Positions 16,007 through 24,604 of a stretch of DNA of 64,000 bases are shown here, one piece after another. The position numbers were made by a program, and so were the translations under genes. The DNA is taken from contig NZ_SOCP01000005.1 in NCBI RefSeq assembly GCF_004364325.1, positions 558,001 to 622,000 on the forward strand. Direction: 5' to 3'. The notes below the pieces were generated by a model. That model saw nothing but the letters and a program-made list of their open reading frames with translations. It had not been told where the DNA came from and made no database searches. Source of the DNA: Actinophytocola oryzae (GTDB taxonomy: Bacteria > Actinomycetota > Actinomycetes > Mycobacteriales > Pseudonocardiaceae). Within the stretch, counting starts at the first letter, position 1. Each line of letters begins with the position of its first letter.

Positions 16007-16810
16007 ATGGTGTCACAGCAGACCAACTGGGTGCCAACCTCGGTCGACCTGGAGAAACCCAGTGCGGCCAGGGCGTACGACTACGTACTCGGGGGCAACC
16101 ACAACTTCACGGTCGACCGCGAGTTCGTCAGGCTCGTCCACGAGCGGCACCCGGACTCCAAGCACTTCGCCCTCCAGAACCGCGCGTTCCTGCGCCGAGT
16201 GGTGCTGTTCCTGATCGAGCAGGGCGTCCGCCAGTTCCTCGACCTCGGCTCCGGCATCCCCACCGTCGGCAACGTGCACGAGATCGCCCAGGCGGCAGAC
16301 CCGTCCGCCCGCGTGGTCTACGTCGACATCGAGCACGTCGCCGTCGCGCACAGCCAACTCCTGCTCGAGGACAACGAGCACGCGGCGATGGTCCACGCCG
16401 ACATCACCAGGCCGGGTCTCGTGCTGAACGACCCGGACACCCGGCGCGTCCTCGACTTCGACCAGCCGGTCGGCATCCTGGGCATCACGATCGGTCACTA
16501 CATCCTCGACAATCCGGAGGGCGTGTTCGCGGCCTACCGCGACGCGGTCCCGGCGGGCAGCTACCTCGCGCTCTCCCACCTCACCGACGACTTCATCGAG
16601 CTGAGCGACTTCACCGAGGCCATCGGGCACTCGCAGACCGCGGTCCTGCCCAGGTCCAAGGCGGAGATCGCCCGGCTGTTCGGGGACTGGGAGCTCGTCG
16701 AGCCCGGTCTCGTCATGACCTCGCAGTGGCGGCCGGACCGCGAGGAGGACACCCGGGAGACCTCCGAACAACGCGACGGGCTGTACGCGGGGGTAGCCCG
16801 GAAGAGGTAA
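16007..16810 (+). CDS. SAM-dependent methyltransferase, Methyltransf_19 (DUF574) family, second copy
   Basis: A 267-residue paralogue of the protein at 2873-3661, with the same order of motifs: AARAYDYVLGGNHNFTVDREF, LQNRAFLRRVVLFL, the SAM loop FLDLGSGIPTVGNVHEIA, and VVYVDIEHVAVAHS. The C terminus GLVMTSQWRPD also matches. The substrate is unknown. An AGAGGTGG stretch 1-6 bases before ATG 16007 is too close to act well for it; it suits the following in-frame GTG at 16010 as an alternative start. No partner gene overlaps it; a PAS-GGDEF gene follows after 87 bases. Confidence 0.9.
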   Translation: MVSQQTNWVPTSVDLEKPSAARAYDYVLGGNHNFTVDREFVRLVHERHPDSKHFALQNRAFLRRVVLFLIEQGVRQFLDLGSGIPTVGNVHEIAQAADPSARVVYVDIEHVAVAHSQLLLEDNEHAAMVHADITRPGLVLNDPDTRRVLDFDQPVGILGITIGHYILDNPEGVFAAYRDAVPAGSYLALSHLTDDFIELSDFTEAIGHSQTAVLPRSKAEIARLFGDWELVEPGLVMTSQWRPDREEDTRETSEQRDGLYAGVARKR

Positions 16811-16897
16811 CGCGATTGGGTATGTCGGGCTAAAGCCATTGGGCCGCTTCCGACACGATCGACCCCGAGCGCAAACTTCGACGATGGACCACAGGCA

Positions 16898-18937
16898 ATG
16901 GCCGAATCAGGCGTGACCCTTCCCCCGGTACACCGGCGGGAGGAGCTGGCCCGTACCTGGACGCGGTCGGCCATCTCGTCCTCCTACATCCCCCGGTCGG
17001 CCGACGACATCGAGGCGTTGCTCCTCGAACTGGTCGACGAGCTGCTGGCGATGCTCGGCGCGGAGCCGTTCTCGAAGTCCTCGGGCGTGCGCCTCGGCCA
17101 CCGGCTGATCTCCGAGGGCTTCATCGACCCGACGACGCTGACCGCGACGATCACCGCGCTGTCCGACGGTCTGCTCGCCGACCTCGATGCGACGCCGGAC
17201 ACCGAGCTGGCGAAGCGGACGATGTCCCTGCTCGGCGCGGTGTCCGCCGGCTACGCCGACGGTCTGCGCAGCTACACCCTCACCCAGCAGGAAGAGGTCA
17301 AGCAGGCGCTGTTCAACGCGGTGCTGCGGGCCGAGCACAACCTGCGCGGCACGGAGAACCGGTTCCGCGAGGTGTTCGCGTCGTCGGCGAACGGCATCGC
17401 GATCACGAACCTCGAAGGTATGTGCCTCGAGGCCAACCCCGCGCTCGCCGGCATCCTCAACGTGCGTGCCGACCGGCTGCCGGGACGGACGCTGACCGAC
17501 ATCTTCCGCGACGAGGCGTCCGGCGACGTGATGGCGCCCTACCGCAGGATCCTCTCGGGCCAGCAGGAACGCGTGCACGAGCACCGCAGGCTGCGCAAGG
17601 AGGACGGCGAGATCGCGTGGGTGCTGTTCGCGATCTCCCTGCTCCGCGACGGCGCGGGCGCGCCGGCGTACTTCGTCACGATGGCGCAGGACGTCACCGA
17701 GCTGCACCTGCTGCAGGACCGGCTCGGCCACCAGCTGCTCTACGACGCGCTCACCGGCCTCGCGAACCGGCAGTGCTTCCAGACCAAGCTGGAGAGCGCG
17801 GTCGAGCGGGCGACGCCGGACAGCTCCTTCACGCTGTGCTGCCTCGACCTCGACGCGTTCTCGCTGGTGAACAACAGCTTCGGCCACGCGGTCGGCGACC
17901 GTCTGCTCCAGACGGTCGGCCGCAGGCTCGAGGAGGCCGTCTCCAACGAGACGGCGCTGGTCGCACGCATGGGCGGCGACGAGTTCGCGGTGCTCATCGA
18001 GGACTCGGAGAAGACCCCGGACATCGGTGAGCTGATCGACACGCTCACCTCGGTGCTCGAGGACCCCGAGTACATCGACGGCGTCGGCGTCGCGGTCGGT
18101 GCGAGCGTCGGCGCGGTACGAAGACAGGCGGCCGACCATCTCACGGCCGCCGAGCTGTTCCGTGCCGCGGACACCGCGCTGCGCAAGGCCAAAGCGACCG
18201 GCAGGCGTCAGTGGGCCGGGTTCCACGAGGCGGAGGACCGGGCGGCCGTCGAGCTGGACCGGCTCGCCGCGTCCCTGCCCGCCGCCTGGGAGAACGGTGA
18301 CCTCGCCGCGGCCTTCCAGCCTGTCGTCCGCCTCTCGGACCGTGAAGTCGTTGGCGCACGGGCGGTTCTGTCCTGGGCGGCCGCGGACCACGAGACCACG
18401 CTGGCACTCGCGGAGCGCACCGGGTGGTCAGTCCACATCGGACCGCTGCTGTTACGTGAGGCGTGCCGGTTGTTCGCCACCTCGCCGGGGCTGCTGCGGG
18501 TTCAGTTGACCCGCAACCAGTCCGGCGACGCGGACCTCGTGCGTGCCGTGCGCGGCGCGCTGCGCGACAGCGGGATGTCGGCGGGCAGGCTCGAGGTGTC
18601 GCTCGACGTCGGCGCGCTGCTCGACGAGGTCGGCGACGCACGGGACAACCTGGAGGTGCTCGGTGACATCGGTGTTCAGGTCGGTCTGTGCGGAGTCACC
18701 GGCGGGCCGCTCGACTTCGAGCTGCTGCACCAGACAGGCGTACGGTCGGTGACGCTGTCGCCGAAGCTGGGCGCGGGCTCCCCGGTGCTGGCCGCCGAGA
18801 CCGCGCGGACGGTGGAGGTGTTCGGCAGGTTCGGCGCCGTCGCCTCGGTGGTGGACGTGGCCACGGTGGAGGCGGCGGACTGGTGGGCCTCGACAGGGGT
18901 GGCCACAGGACAGGGTGGAGTGTTCGGTACGCGCTGA
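16898..18937 (+). CDS. PAS-GGDEF protein with degenerate EAL domain
   Basis: A 679-residue cytoplasmic signalling protein. Residues ~1-150 form a helical N-terminal domain I do not recognise, ~150-275 a PAS sensor (NRFREVFASSANGIAI ... DVTEL), and ~280-440 a diguanylate cyclase domain with an intact ARMGGDEFAVL (GGDEF at 359-363). No RxxD inhibitory site is seen just before it. Residues ~455-679 align with an EAL domain but the motif itself reads ARAVLSW instead of EALxRW, and the DDFGTGYS loop is replaced by GVTGGPLD. Phosphodiesterase activity is therefore unlikely; the domain may bind c-di-GMP or act structurally. Confidence 0.88.
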   Translation: MAESGVTLPPVHRREELARTWTRSAISSSYIPRSADDIEALLLELVDELLAMLGAEPFSKSSGVRLGHRLISEGFIDPTTLTATITALSDGLLADLDATPDTELAKRTMSLLGAVSAGYADGLRSYTLTQQEEVKQALFNAVLRAEHNLRGTENRFREVFASSANGIAITNLEGMCLEANPALAGILNVRADRLPGRTLTDIFRDEASGDVMAPYRRILSGQQERVHEHRRLRKEDGEIAWVLFAISLLRDGAGAPAYFVTMAQDVTELHLLQDRLGHQLLYDALTGLANRQCFQTKLESAVERATPDSSFTLCCLDLDAFSLVNNSFGHAVGDRLLQTVGRRLEEAVSNETALVARMGGDEFAVLIEDSEKTPDIGELIDTLTSVLEDPEYIDGVGVAVGASVGAVRRQAADHLTAAELFRAADTALRKAKATGRRQWAGFHEAEDRAAVELDRLAASLPAAWENGDLAAAFQPVVRLSDREVVGARAVLSWAAADHETTLALAERTGWSVHIGPLLLREACRLFATSPGLLRVQLTRNQSGDADLVRAVRGALRDSGMSAGRLEVSLDVGALLDEVGDARDNLEVLGDIGVQVGLCGVTGGPLDFELLHQTGVRSVTLSPKLGAGSPVLAAETARTVEVFGRFGAVASVVDVATVEAADWWASTGVATGQGGVFGTR

Positions 18938-18972
18938 GTGCCCCGAAAGGCGCGCTCCTGTTGGAAGATGTT

Positions 18973-19422
18973 GTGGTGGAACCTGAGTATTCACGGGTGG
19001 TCGAGGCCGCGAGCGCTGCGCTGTCCGCGATGCGGGCCGGCGTCGAGGAACCGGCGGTGCCCGCCGACGCGGCAAGAGACGTGATGCTGTTGCTGTTCCA
19101 CGAATGCAGTGCCATGGTGTCCTCCCTCGGCAGCGGCGGCACAGCGCCCGTGAAGATGCAGGTGTTCGACAACGCGGGCAACGAGGTCCCCATCGACGAG
19201 GCCGACCCGCCCGTCCGCACGGCTGTGCGGGTGCTGCTGGCCGAGGTCCACGGCGACAGCGAGGCCGCCCGCGCCCACATCGAGATCGCACTGGCCTCGG
19301 CCGCGCCCGAGGAGATGGACACCCTGATGGTCCAGGCCCTCCGCTGGACCATGCGCCTGTCGGCCGAGTGCCGCAACCGGGGACTCTCCATAGCGGAGTG
19401 GATTACGACCGCTTTGTACTGA
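18973..19422 (+). CDS. Small protein of unknown function
   Basis: A 149-residue mostly helical protein, rich in Ala and Glu, with no signal peptide or membrane segment. It contains MLLLFHECSAMVSSLG and a C-terminal RWTMRLSAECRNRGLS segment. I start it at GTG 18973, 5 bases after a GGAAG ribosome binding site (18963-18967); the TTG at 18961 and GTG at 18976 are alternatives. It begins 35 bases after the PAS-GGDEF gene and may be co-transcribed with it. I do not recognise the family. Confidence 0.55.
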   Translation: MVEPEYSRVVEAASAALSAMRAGVEEPAVPADAARDVMLLLFHECSAMVSSLGSGGTAPVKMQVFDNAGNEVPIDEADPPVRTAVRVLLAEVHGDSEAARAHIEIALASAAPEEMDTLMVQALRWTMRLSAECRNRGLSIAEWITTALY

Positions 19423-19550
19423 CCCGCGACGGTTCGACCGCGGTGCCCGCTTGACGCCATCAGGTTTGCGATGCAAACTGATGTGCATAGCAATCAAATT
19501 GGGGGTACTCATGAACCACGTAGGGCTCGTCCCGGCTGGGGGTCGCGACG

Positions 19551-20417
19551 ATGTCTGACACCACGAACCTGCTCACCGAGCTGGGTGAGCTGCGCAGGCG
19601 AACCCGAGGCGACCGGCACGGGTACGCCTTCCCGCTGTTCCTCTTCGGCACGCTGGTCCTGATCGCGCCGCTGTGTTACGTGACCGCGTCGCTGCCGGCC
19701 GGTGTCGAGGTCGTGCGGTGGGACCGGGGATCGTTCCCGCAGTTCACGTCGTCCGGCCTGCTCAGGTACCCGGACCTGGTCGGCTGGTACTGGATCCTGA
19801 CCGTCGTCGGCGGGCTCTGGGCCACCACCTGGTGGTACCGCCACCGGGCACGCAGGCACGGCGTGGAGAGCGACATCCGCGTCGCCACCGCGGCCGCCAT
19901 CGCCGCGCTGCTGGGGTTCCTGGTGTGGCAGCCGCTGTTCTCGACCCTGCTGCACGAGCTGTTCGACGACTACATGGGCGGCTACTCGACACCTGCGGTG
20001 AACCTGCCGATCCTGTTCGGCTGCGCGGCCATCGCGGCGGTGGCCGGGGTGTGGAGCACGCGGCGGACCGGCTGGGCACGCACGGCGGGAGTGGCTGTCG
20101 CGACGTTCCTCGCCACCGTCTCCTTCGGCGCGCTGGGGACCTACCTCATCCGGGGGTACGGGGCGCTGGTGATCGTCGCGGCGGCGCTGCTCCTGCTCGC
20201 GTGGGCGGAACGCAGCACGCTCCTCACGGTCGCAGGCGGCGTGTTCGCGGGCGTCGCGCTGCTCACCAACCTGTACGACATGGAGAACCTCTACTCGGGA
20301 CTCGGCTGGTACGCCGGCGTGAACCACCAGGTCATGGCGCTGCAGTGCCTGCTGCTGCCCGGTGTGGTCCTGCTCGCGGGCGGCGTGGTCGCGGTGGCCG
20401 TGAGGAAGGGCCGATGA
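19551..20417 (+). CDS. Multi-pass membrane protein of unknown function
   Basis: A 288-residue integral membrane protein. After a charged N terminus (residues 1-25) there are about seven hydrophobic segments, for example FPLFLFGTLVLIAPLCYVTA, YWILTVVGGLWATTWW, VNLPILFGCAAIAAVAGVW and the final LLPGVVLLAGGVVAVAV. No transporter motif is seen. The stop overlaps the start of a small winged-helix regulator (ATGA at 20414), an arrangement common in actinobacteria in which the regulator controls the membrane protein. The function is unknown. Confidence 0.75.
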   Translation: MSDTTNLLTELGELRRRTRGDRHGYAFPLFLFGTLVLIAPLCYVTASLPAGVEVVRWDRGSFPQFTSSGLLRYPDLVGWYWILTVVGGLWATTWWYRHRARRHGVESDIRVATAAAIAALLGFLVWQPLFSTLLHELFDDYMGGYSTPAVNLPILFGCAAIAAVAGVWSTRRTGWARTAGVAVATFLATVSFGALGTYLIRGYGALVIVAAALLLLAWAERSTLLTVAGGVFAGVALLTNLYDMENLYSGLGWYAGVNHQVMALQCLLLPGVVLLAGGVVAVAVRKGR

Positions 20418-20719
20418 GCGAGCACCCGACCAACGGGCTGAACGACGTCGTCCACCAGCGACACCGGCTCGGCATCCTCACGATCGCCGCGGAGTCCAGA
20501 CGGGTCGAGTTCGGCTACCTCAAGGACGCGCTCGAGCTGACCGGCGGCAACCTGTCCCGCCACCTGACCGTGCTGGTCGACGCCGGCCTGCTCGACATGG
20601 AGAAGGGCTACGACGGCAAGCGCCCCAAGACCTGGGTGAGCATCACGCGTACCGGCCGCCAGGCCCTGGCCGACGAGATCACCGCGCTGCGTGCGCTGAT
20701 CGACCGCCACGTCGACTGA
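20414..20719 (+). CDS. Winged helix-turn-helix transcriptional regulator (MarR/ArsR-like, HTH_34 type)
   Basis: A 101-residue single-domain regulator. The HTH is RRVEFGYLKDALELTGGNLSRHL (helices 2-3), followed by a wing of the form KGYDGKRPKTWVSITRTG and a C-terminal dimer helix. No effector domain or metal-binding Cys cluster is present. It is co-translated with the membrane protein before it by a 4-base overlap. It most likely represses its own operon or acts on the membrane protein's pathway (inference). Confidence 0.82.
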   Translation: MSEHPTNGLNDVVHQRHRLGILTIAAESRRVEFGYLKDALELTGGNLSRHLTVLVDAGLLDMEKGYDGKRPKTWVSITRTGRQALADEITALRALIDRHVD

Positions 20720-20756
20720 CCCGCCGGGCAGCCGGTCTCCCGCGCATACTTGCGGC

Positions 20757-22292
20757 GTGATCACCGTGCAGGGCGTCGTCGACCGGGTGGGGCCGACCCT
20801 TCTGCACACCCGCATGGCCGGCTCCGGCGGCCACGTCGCCGACGTCGTGATCGCCGAGCCGGGGGCGCGCGACCCGATCGGGGACGGCGACCTCGTGCTC
20901 GGCGTCGGCGTGCACGCCACCAAGGACGCCGCCGAGCTGGTCAGGTACTGCGGCGAGGAGGGTGCGGCGGCGGTGCTGCTCAAGCCGCCGCTGCCGGTGC
21001 GGGCCGCGGTCCGGTCGGCCGCGCAGGCGGGCGACGTCGCACTCGTCGAGGTCAACCCCGCGGCGTCGTGGGCGCAGGTCGTGCTGCTGCTGCGGTCCGT
21101 GCTCGACGCGGCGGCGGACGAGGCCGACGAGCACCACGGCGCGGACCCCGGGCTCGGCGATCTGTTCCGGCTGGCCGACGCGGCGGCCGCGGTGATCGAC
21201 GCGCCGGTCACCATCGAGGACGCGAACTCCCGTGTGCTCGCCTACTCGGCCCGCCAGGACCGCACCGACCCGGCCCGGGTCTCGACGATCATGGGTAGGC
21301 GGGTGCCGGACGACGTGCTCGCCAGGTTCCGGTCCCGAGGCGTGTTCCGCGACCTGTCCAGGGGGCGCACGACGATCTTCGTGCCGAGGCAGAAGGACGG
21401 CACGCTGCCGCGCCTGATCGTGCCGATCCGCATGGGTGGCGAGCTGCTCGGCTCGATGTGGGCGGTCGTGCCGGGACCGGTCGCCGACGAGCGGGCATCC
21501 GCGTTCGCCGACACCGCACCGGTCGTGGCACTGCACCTGCTGCGGCGGCGGGCCCGCGAGGACGCCGACCGCAGGCGGTCAGCCGAGCTGGTGCGGACGG
21601 TGCTGGAGGGCACGGGCAGCGTCCGGCTCGCGGCGGCCGAGCTGGACCTGCCGGACGAGCCGCACCGCGTGGTCGCGATGGCCATCCGGACGCCGGACCC
21701 CCTTGGCGCGGAAGGCATGCGGCTCGCGCTGTGGGAGCGGATCACCGCGGGTGTCGGCCGCAGGCCCGCGGTGACCGAGCTGCGGGACGTGCTGTACGCC
21801 GTGGTCCCGGACCGCACCGGGTGGCCTGCGCTGCGCCAGGCGCTGGCCCGCGAGGAGGGCCCCCTGGTCGCGGCCGGTCCCCCTGCGCCGGTGACCGAGC
21901 TGTCGGGGTCGCGTGCGGTGGCGGAGGAGATGCTGAACCTCCTGCGCACCGGCCTGATCGCGGGTCCCGTGGTCGGCCACGAGGACGCCTGGACGGTCCT
22001 GGCGCTGCACCGCGCCGCGACCGGCGCGCTGGCCGCCGGAGCCACGGAGTTCGGCCCGCTGGCGGTGCTGAGCGGACACGACACCCAGTCCGGCACCTCC
22101 TATGTGGACACGCTCTTCGAGTGGCTGCGCCACCCCGGCGATCCGAGGGCCGCGAGCAGGGCGTTGCGCATCCACCCGAACACCCTGCGGTACCGCATGG
22201 CCAAGCTCGCCGAGCTGGTCGAGGTGGACATGGACGACCCCGACACACGGTTGGCGCTGCTGGTCCAACTGGCGGCCCGCCGCTGGGCCTGA
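20757..22292 (+). CDS. PucR family transcriptional regulator
   Basis: A 511-residue regulator. The N-terminal ~150 residues correspond to the PucR purine-regulator-like domain (residues 1-120: MITVQGVVDR ... LGVGVHATKDAAELVRYC), the middle to a GAF-like segment (ITIEDANSRVLAYSARQDRTDPARVS), and the C terminus to the HTH_30 DNA-binding domain with SRALRIHPNTLRYRMAKL. PucR proteins regulate nitrogen and amino-acid catabolic genes, often the neighbouring gene. Alanine dehydrogenase follows on the same strand, so it is a plausible target. The start is GTG, 6 bases after a CATACT -10-like hexamer, with no ribosome binding site. Confidence 0.88.
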   Translation: MITVQGVVDRVGPTLLHTRMAGSGGHVADVVIAEPGARDPIGDGDLVLGVGVHATKDAAELVRYCGEEGAAAVLLKPPLPVRAAVRSAAQAGDVALVEVNPAASWAQVVLLLRSVLDAAADEADEHHGADPGLGDLFRLADAAAAVIDAPVTIEDANSRVLAYSARQDRTDPARVSTIMGRRVPDDVLARFRSRGVFRDLSRGRTTIFVPRQKDGTLPRLIVPIRMGGELLGSMWAVVPGPVADERASAFADTAPVVALHLLRRRAREDADRRRSAELVRTVLEGTGSVRLAAAELDLPDEPHRVVAMAIRTPDPLGAEGMRLALWERITAGVGRRPAVTELRDVLYAVVPDRTGWPALRQALAREEGPLVAAGPPAPVTELSGSRAVAEEMLNLLRTGLIAGPVVGHEDAWTVLALHRAATGALAAGATEFGPLAVLSGHDTQSGTSYVDTLFEWLRHPGDPRAASRALRIHPNTLRYRMAKLAELVEVDMDDPDTRLALLVQLAARRWA

Positions 22293-22415
22293 CTGTGCTC
22301 CCAGCACTACAGCGAAGCTCATGTCTGGTGCCAACGCCACGATGACACTTACTTATCGTTATCTCATTGTGGTGTTGGACACCCAGTTGGCCCAGCCTCG
22401 GAAGGACCCTTGACC
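22293..22415 (+). promoter_or_regulatory. ald promoter region
   Basis: An unusually A/T-rich patch (22348-22372, with a TTATC direct repeat, TTATCGTTATC) precedes a GGAAGGA ribosome binding site (22400-22406). It probably carries the promoter and control site for alanine dehydrogenase. Confidence 0.4.
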
Positions 22416-23531
22416 GTGAAGATCGCCGTTCCTCGGGAGATCAAGAACCACGAGTACCGGGTTGCCCTGACCCCGGCGGGCGCCCACGAGCTGTCCGTGC
22501 GTGGACACGACGTGTTCGTCGAGGCCGGCGCGGGCCTCGGGTCCGCCATCCCGGACGAGGAGTACCTCGCCGCGGGCGCGAAGGTCCTGGCCACCGCGGA
22601 AGAGGTGTGGGCCGAGGGCGAGATGGTGCTCAAGGTCAAGGAGCCCATCGCCGCCGAGTACCCGTTCCTGCGCAGGGGGCAGGTGCTGTTCACCTACCTG
22701 CACCTCGCCGCCGACGAGCCGCTGACGAGGGCTCTGCTCGACGCGGGCACGACGGCCATCGCCTACGAGACGGTCCAGACGGCCAACCGGGCGCTCCCAC
22801 TGCTCGCCCCGATGTCGGAGGTCGCCGGCCGGCTCGCGCCCCAGGTCGGGGCGTACGCGCTGATGAAGCCGTCCGGCGGGCGGGGCGTGCTGCCCGGCGG
22901 CGTGCCGGGTGTCGCGCCGGCACGGGTCGTCGTGATCGGCGGCGGCGTGGCGGGTCTGAACGCGGCGACGATCGCCGTCGGCATGGGCGCGGACGTCGAG
23001 GTCCTCGACACCAACGTGGACCGGCTGCGCCAGATCGACGCGCAGTTCCGCGGCCAGCTCAGGACCGTGACGTCGAACCGGTACGCCGTCGAGCAGGCCG
23101 TCCGCGAGGCCGACCTCGTCATCGGCGCGGTGCTCGTGCCGGGCGCGCGGGCGCCGAAGCTGATCAGCAACGAGCTGGTCGCCGACATGAAACCGGGCTC
23201 GGTGCTCGTGGACATCGCGATCGACCAGGGCGGCTGCTTCGCCGACTCCCGGCCGACCACCCACGCCGACCCGACCTACGACGTCCACGGCTCGGTCTTC
23301 TACTGCGTCGCGAACATGCCGGGCGCGGTGCCGCGCACGTCCACCTACGCGCTCACGAACGTGACGCTGCCATACGCGACCGCCCTCGCCGACAGCGGCT
23401 GGCAGGCCGCGCTCGCAGCCGACGAGGCACTGGCGCTGGGCCTCAACACCCACGCGGGCGCCCTCACGAACGCACCCGTGGCAGAGGCCCACAACCTGTC
23501 ACACACGCCGTTGACTGAAATGGTCAACTAA
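22416..23531 (+). CDS. ald: Alanine dehydrogenase
   Basis: A 371-residue NAD-dependent alanine dehydrogenase, interconverting L-alanine with pyruvate and ammonium. It has the N-terminal KIAVPREIKNHEYRVALTP (substrate Arg), the conserved LHLAADEPL with the active-site His, the Rossmann loop VVVIGGGVAGLNAA, SVLVDIAIDQGGCF with the catalytic Asp, and a C-terminal NVTLPYA. The length is as expected. I start at GTG 22416, 9 bases after GGAAGGA, which matches the usual N terminus; TTG at 22410 is an alternative. The upstream PucR regulator may control it. A terminator hairpin follows. Confidence 0.93.
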   Translation: MKIAVPREIKNHEYRVALTPAGAHELSVRGHDVFVEAGAGLGSAIPDEEYLAAGAKVLATAEEVWAEGEMVLKVKEPIAAEYPFLRRGQVLFTYLHLAADEPLTRALLDAGTTAIAYETVQTANRALPLLAPMSEVAGRLAPQVGAYALMKPSGGRGVLPGGVPGVAPARVVVIGGGVAGLNAATIAVGMGADVEVLDTNVDRLRQIDAQFRGQLRTVTSNRYAVEQAVREADLVIGAVLVPGARAPKLISNELVADMKPGSVLVDIAIDQGGCFADSRPTTHADPTYDVHGSVFYCVANMPGAVPRTSTYALTNVTLPYATALADSGWQAALAADEALALGLNTHAGALTNAPVAEAHNLSHTPLTEMVN

Positions 23532-23596
23532 TCAACGGCCGTTCGGAAAGCGGAAACCACGGACCGGCGTGATAAAGGCGGTTCGACTCGTCGGAA

Positions 23597-23634
23597 ACGG
23601 ACACCCTGTCGCAAATTAGTGACGGGGTGTCCGT
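23597..23634 (+). terminator. Terminator of ald
   Basis: A 10-base stem ACGGACACCC (23597-23606) with GGGTGTCCGT (23625-23634), extended inside the loop by GTC/GAC, 65 bases after the ald stop. No T run follows. Confidence 0.65.
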
Positions 23635-23696
23635 CGTGTTGTGAACACAATGAACACAAGTCCCGGATGGACTGGCGGGGGTGCTGAGCACAAGAG

Positions 23697-23741
23697 GGCG
23701 GCCCGCTCAACCAGCCTGGGGGTCACTGGGAGCGGGCCGCC
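23697..23741. other. Strong 12-base-stem hairpin in a gene-free stretch
   Basis: GGCGGCCCGCTC (23697-23708) pairs perfectly with GAGCGGGCCGCC (23730-23741) around a 21-base loop. The surrounding 23635-23973 stretch has no gene I can support. The hairpin could be a second terminator or part of a small RNA; nothing in the sequence decides this. Confidence 0.5.
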
Positions 23742-23973
23742 AAGTGCAGTTTAAGCGCATGGGGGTCCCGGTGGTGTAGTTGGGGGGTGGTGAAGCGGAA
23801 ACGTTCTCGATTCAGCGTCAACCCGTCGCCCAACATCACACCAAGCAACCGTTGCTACCCGAACGGCGACTACTCACACTAGTGGAACGCTCGATCGAGT
23901 GAGAAACGCGGCAATGGAGTGAAGTTGGCTGTTACCACTTCGGTCCGCCGTTTCCCTCGCCGATGTCGTATCG

Positions 23974-24183
23974 GTGACTGAACCCCGTTGGTCCGTACGT
24001 TGCATCGATCCGTTCGGTCGGGACCGGGCGTTGATGGTGCTGGTCGAAAACGAGAGAGTCGTGCTCGTCCCCCCGCCGGGTGCCGCCGCGGTCCTCTCCG
24101 CGCAGCAGGCCAGGGGCCTGGGACGGGCGCTCGACCAGGCCGCCGTCCGCACCGACGACTACCCGAGCCGGCAGGTCGGGTGA
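23974..24183 (+). CDS. Small hypothetical protein
   Basis: A 69-residue protein (GTG start) with alternating hydrophobic strands: RWSVRCIDPFGRDRALMVLV, then ERVVLVPPPG, and a C-terminal helix QQARGLGRALDQA. Small actinobacterial proteins of this form are often found beside DNA-binding XRE proteins or in pairs. The next gene starts 13 bases downstream, suggesting a two-gene unit. No family name is assigned. Confidence 0.5.
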   Translation: MTEPRWSVRCIDPFGRDRALMVLVENERVVLVPPPGAAAVLSAQQARGLGRALDQAAVRTDDYPSRQVG

Positions 24184-24196
24184 CGAGGTGGCCGAG

Positions 24197-24505
24197 ATGG
24201 ACGACACCCGCCGTGCTGTCCTGGACCGGCTCGCCGCCGTGGACCAGGCCGCCGACCACGCCGACCCCGCGAAGCTCCTCCCCATCGCGGCCACCGCGCT
24301 GCACTGTCTCGCCGACAGCTGGCGCCGCCTGCTCTCCGACCACAGGGCCGACCCGGACGGCCGCTGCGAGGCCTGCCACCGGGGCAGGCGCTGGCCGTGC
24401 CAGGTCTGGCAGGCCGCGCACGAGCAGCTGATCGGCGACGACGTGCCGCCCCGGCGGCGCACCAACCCCCTGCGGTCCCCCTTCGCCAGGTTCGGTGCCC
24501 GCTAG
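24197..24505 (+). CDS. Small Cys-containing hypothetical protein
   Basis: A 102-residue protein, helical in its first half. The second half has RCEACHRGRRWPCQVW (CxxC followed by a third Cys) plus nearby His residues, suggestive of a small metal site. The tail is arginine/proline-rich. I use ATG 24197, 8 bases after GAGG; GTG 24188 is an alternative. It follows the preceding small gene by 13 bases. The family is unknown to me by name, though similar Cys-rich small proteins are common in Pseudonocardiaceae. Confidence 0.55.
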   Translation: MDDTRRAVLDRLAAVDQAADHADPAKLLPIAATALHCLADSWRRLLSDHRADPDGRCEACHRGRRWPCQVWQAAHEQLIGDDVPPRRRTNPLRSPFARFGAR

Positions 24506-24604
24506 CTCTCTTTCCGACACGGTTGCCCCCGTTCCGCGAACCTTCGCACCCGCCATGCGGCAAGATGGCCCGCACTAACCGCAGGCGGCGAAGCAGGAGG
24601 GCCC

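Noticed and set aside
23532..23973. Riboswitch or tRNA gene after ald
   Set aside because: A GGTTCGACTC stretch recalls a T-loop but no acceptor or anticodon stems fit; the hairpins explain the structure seen.
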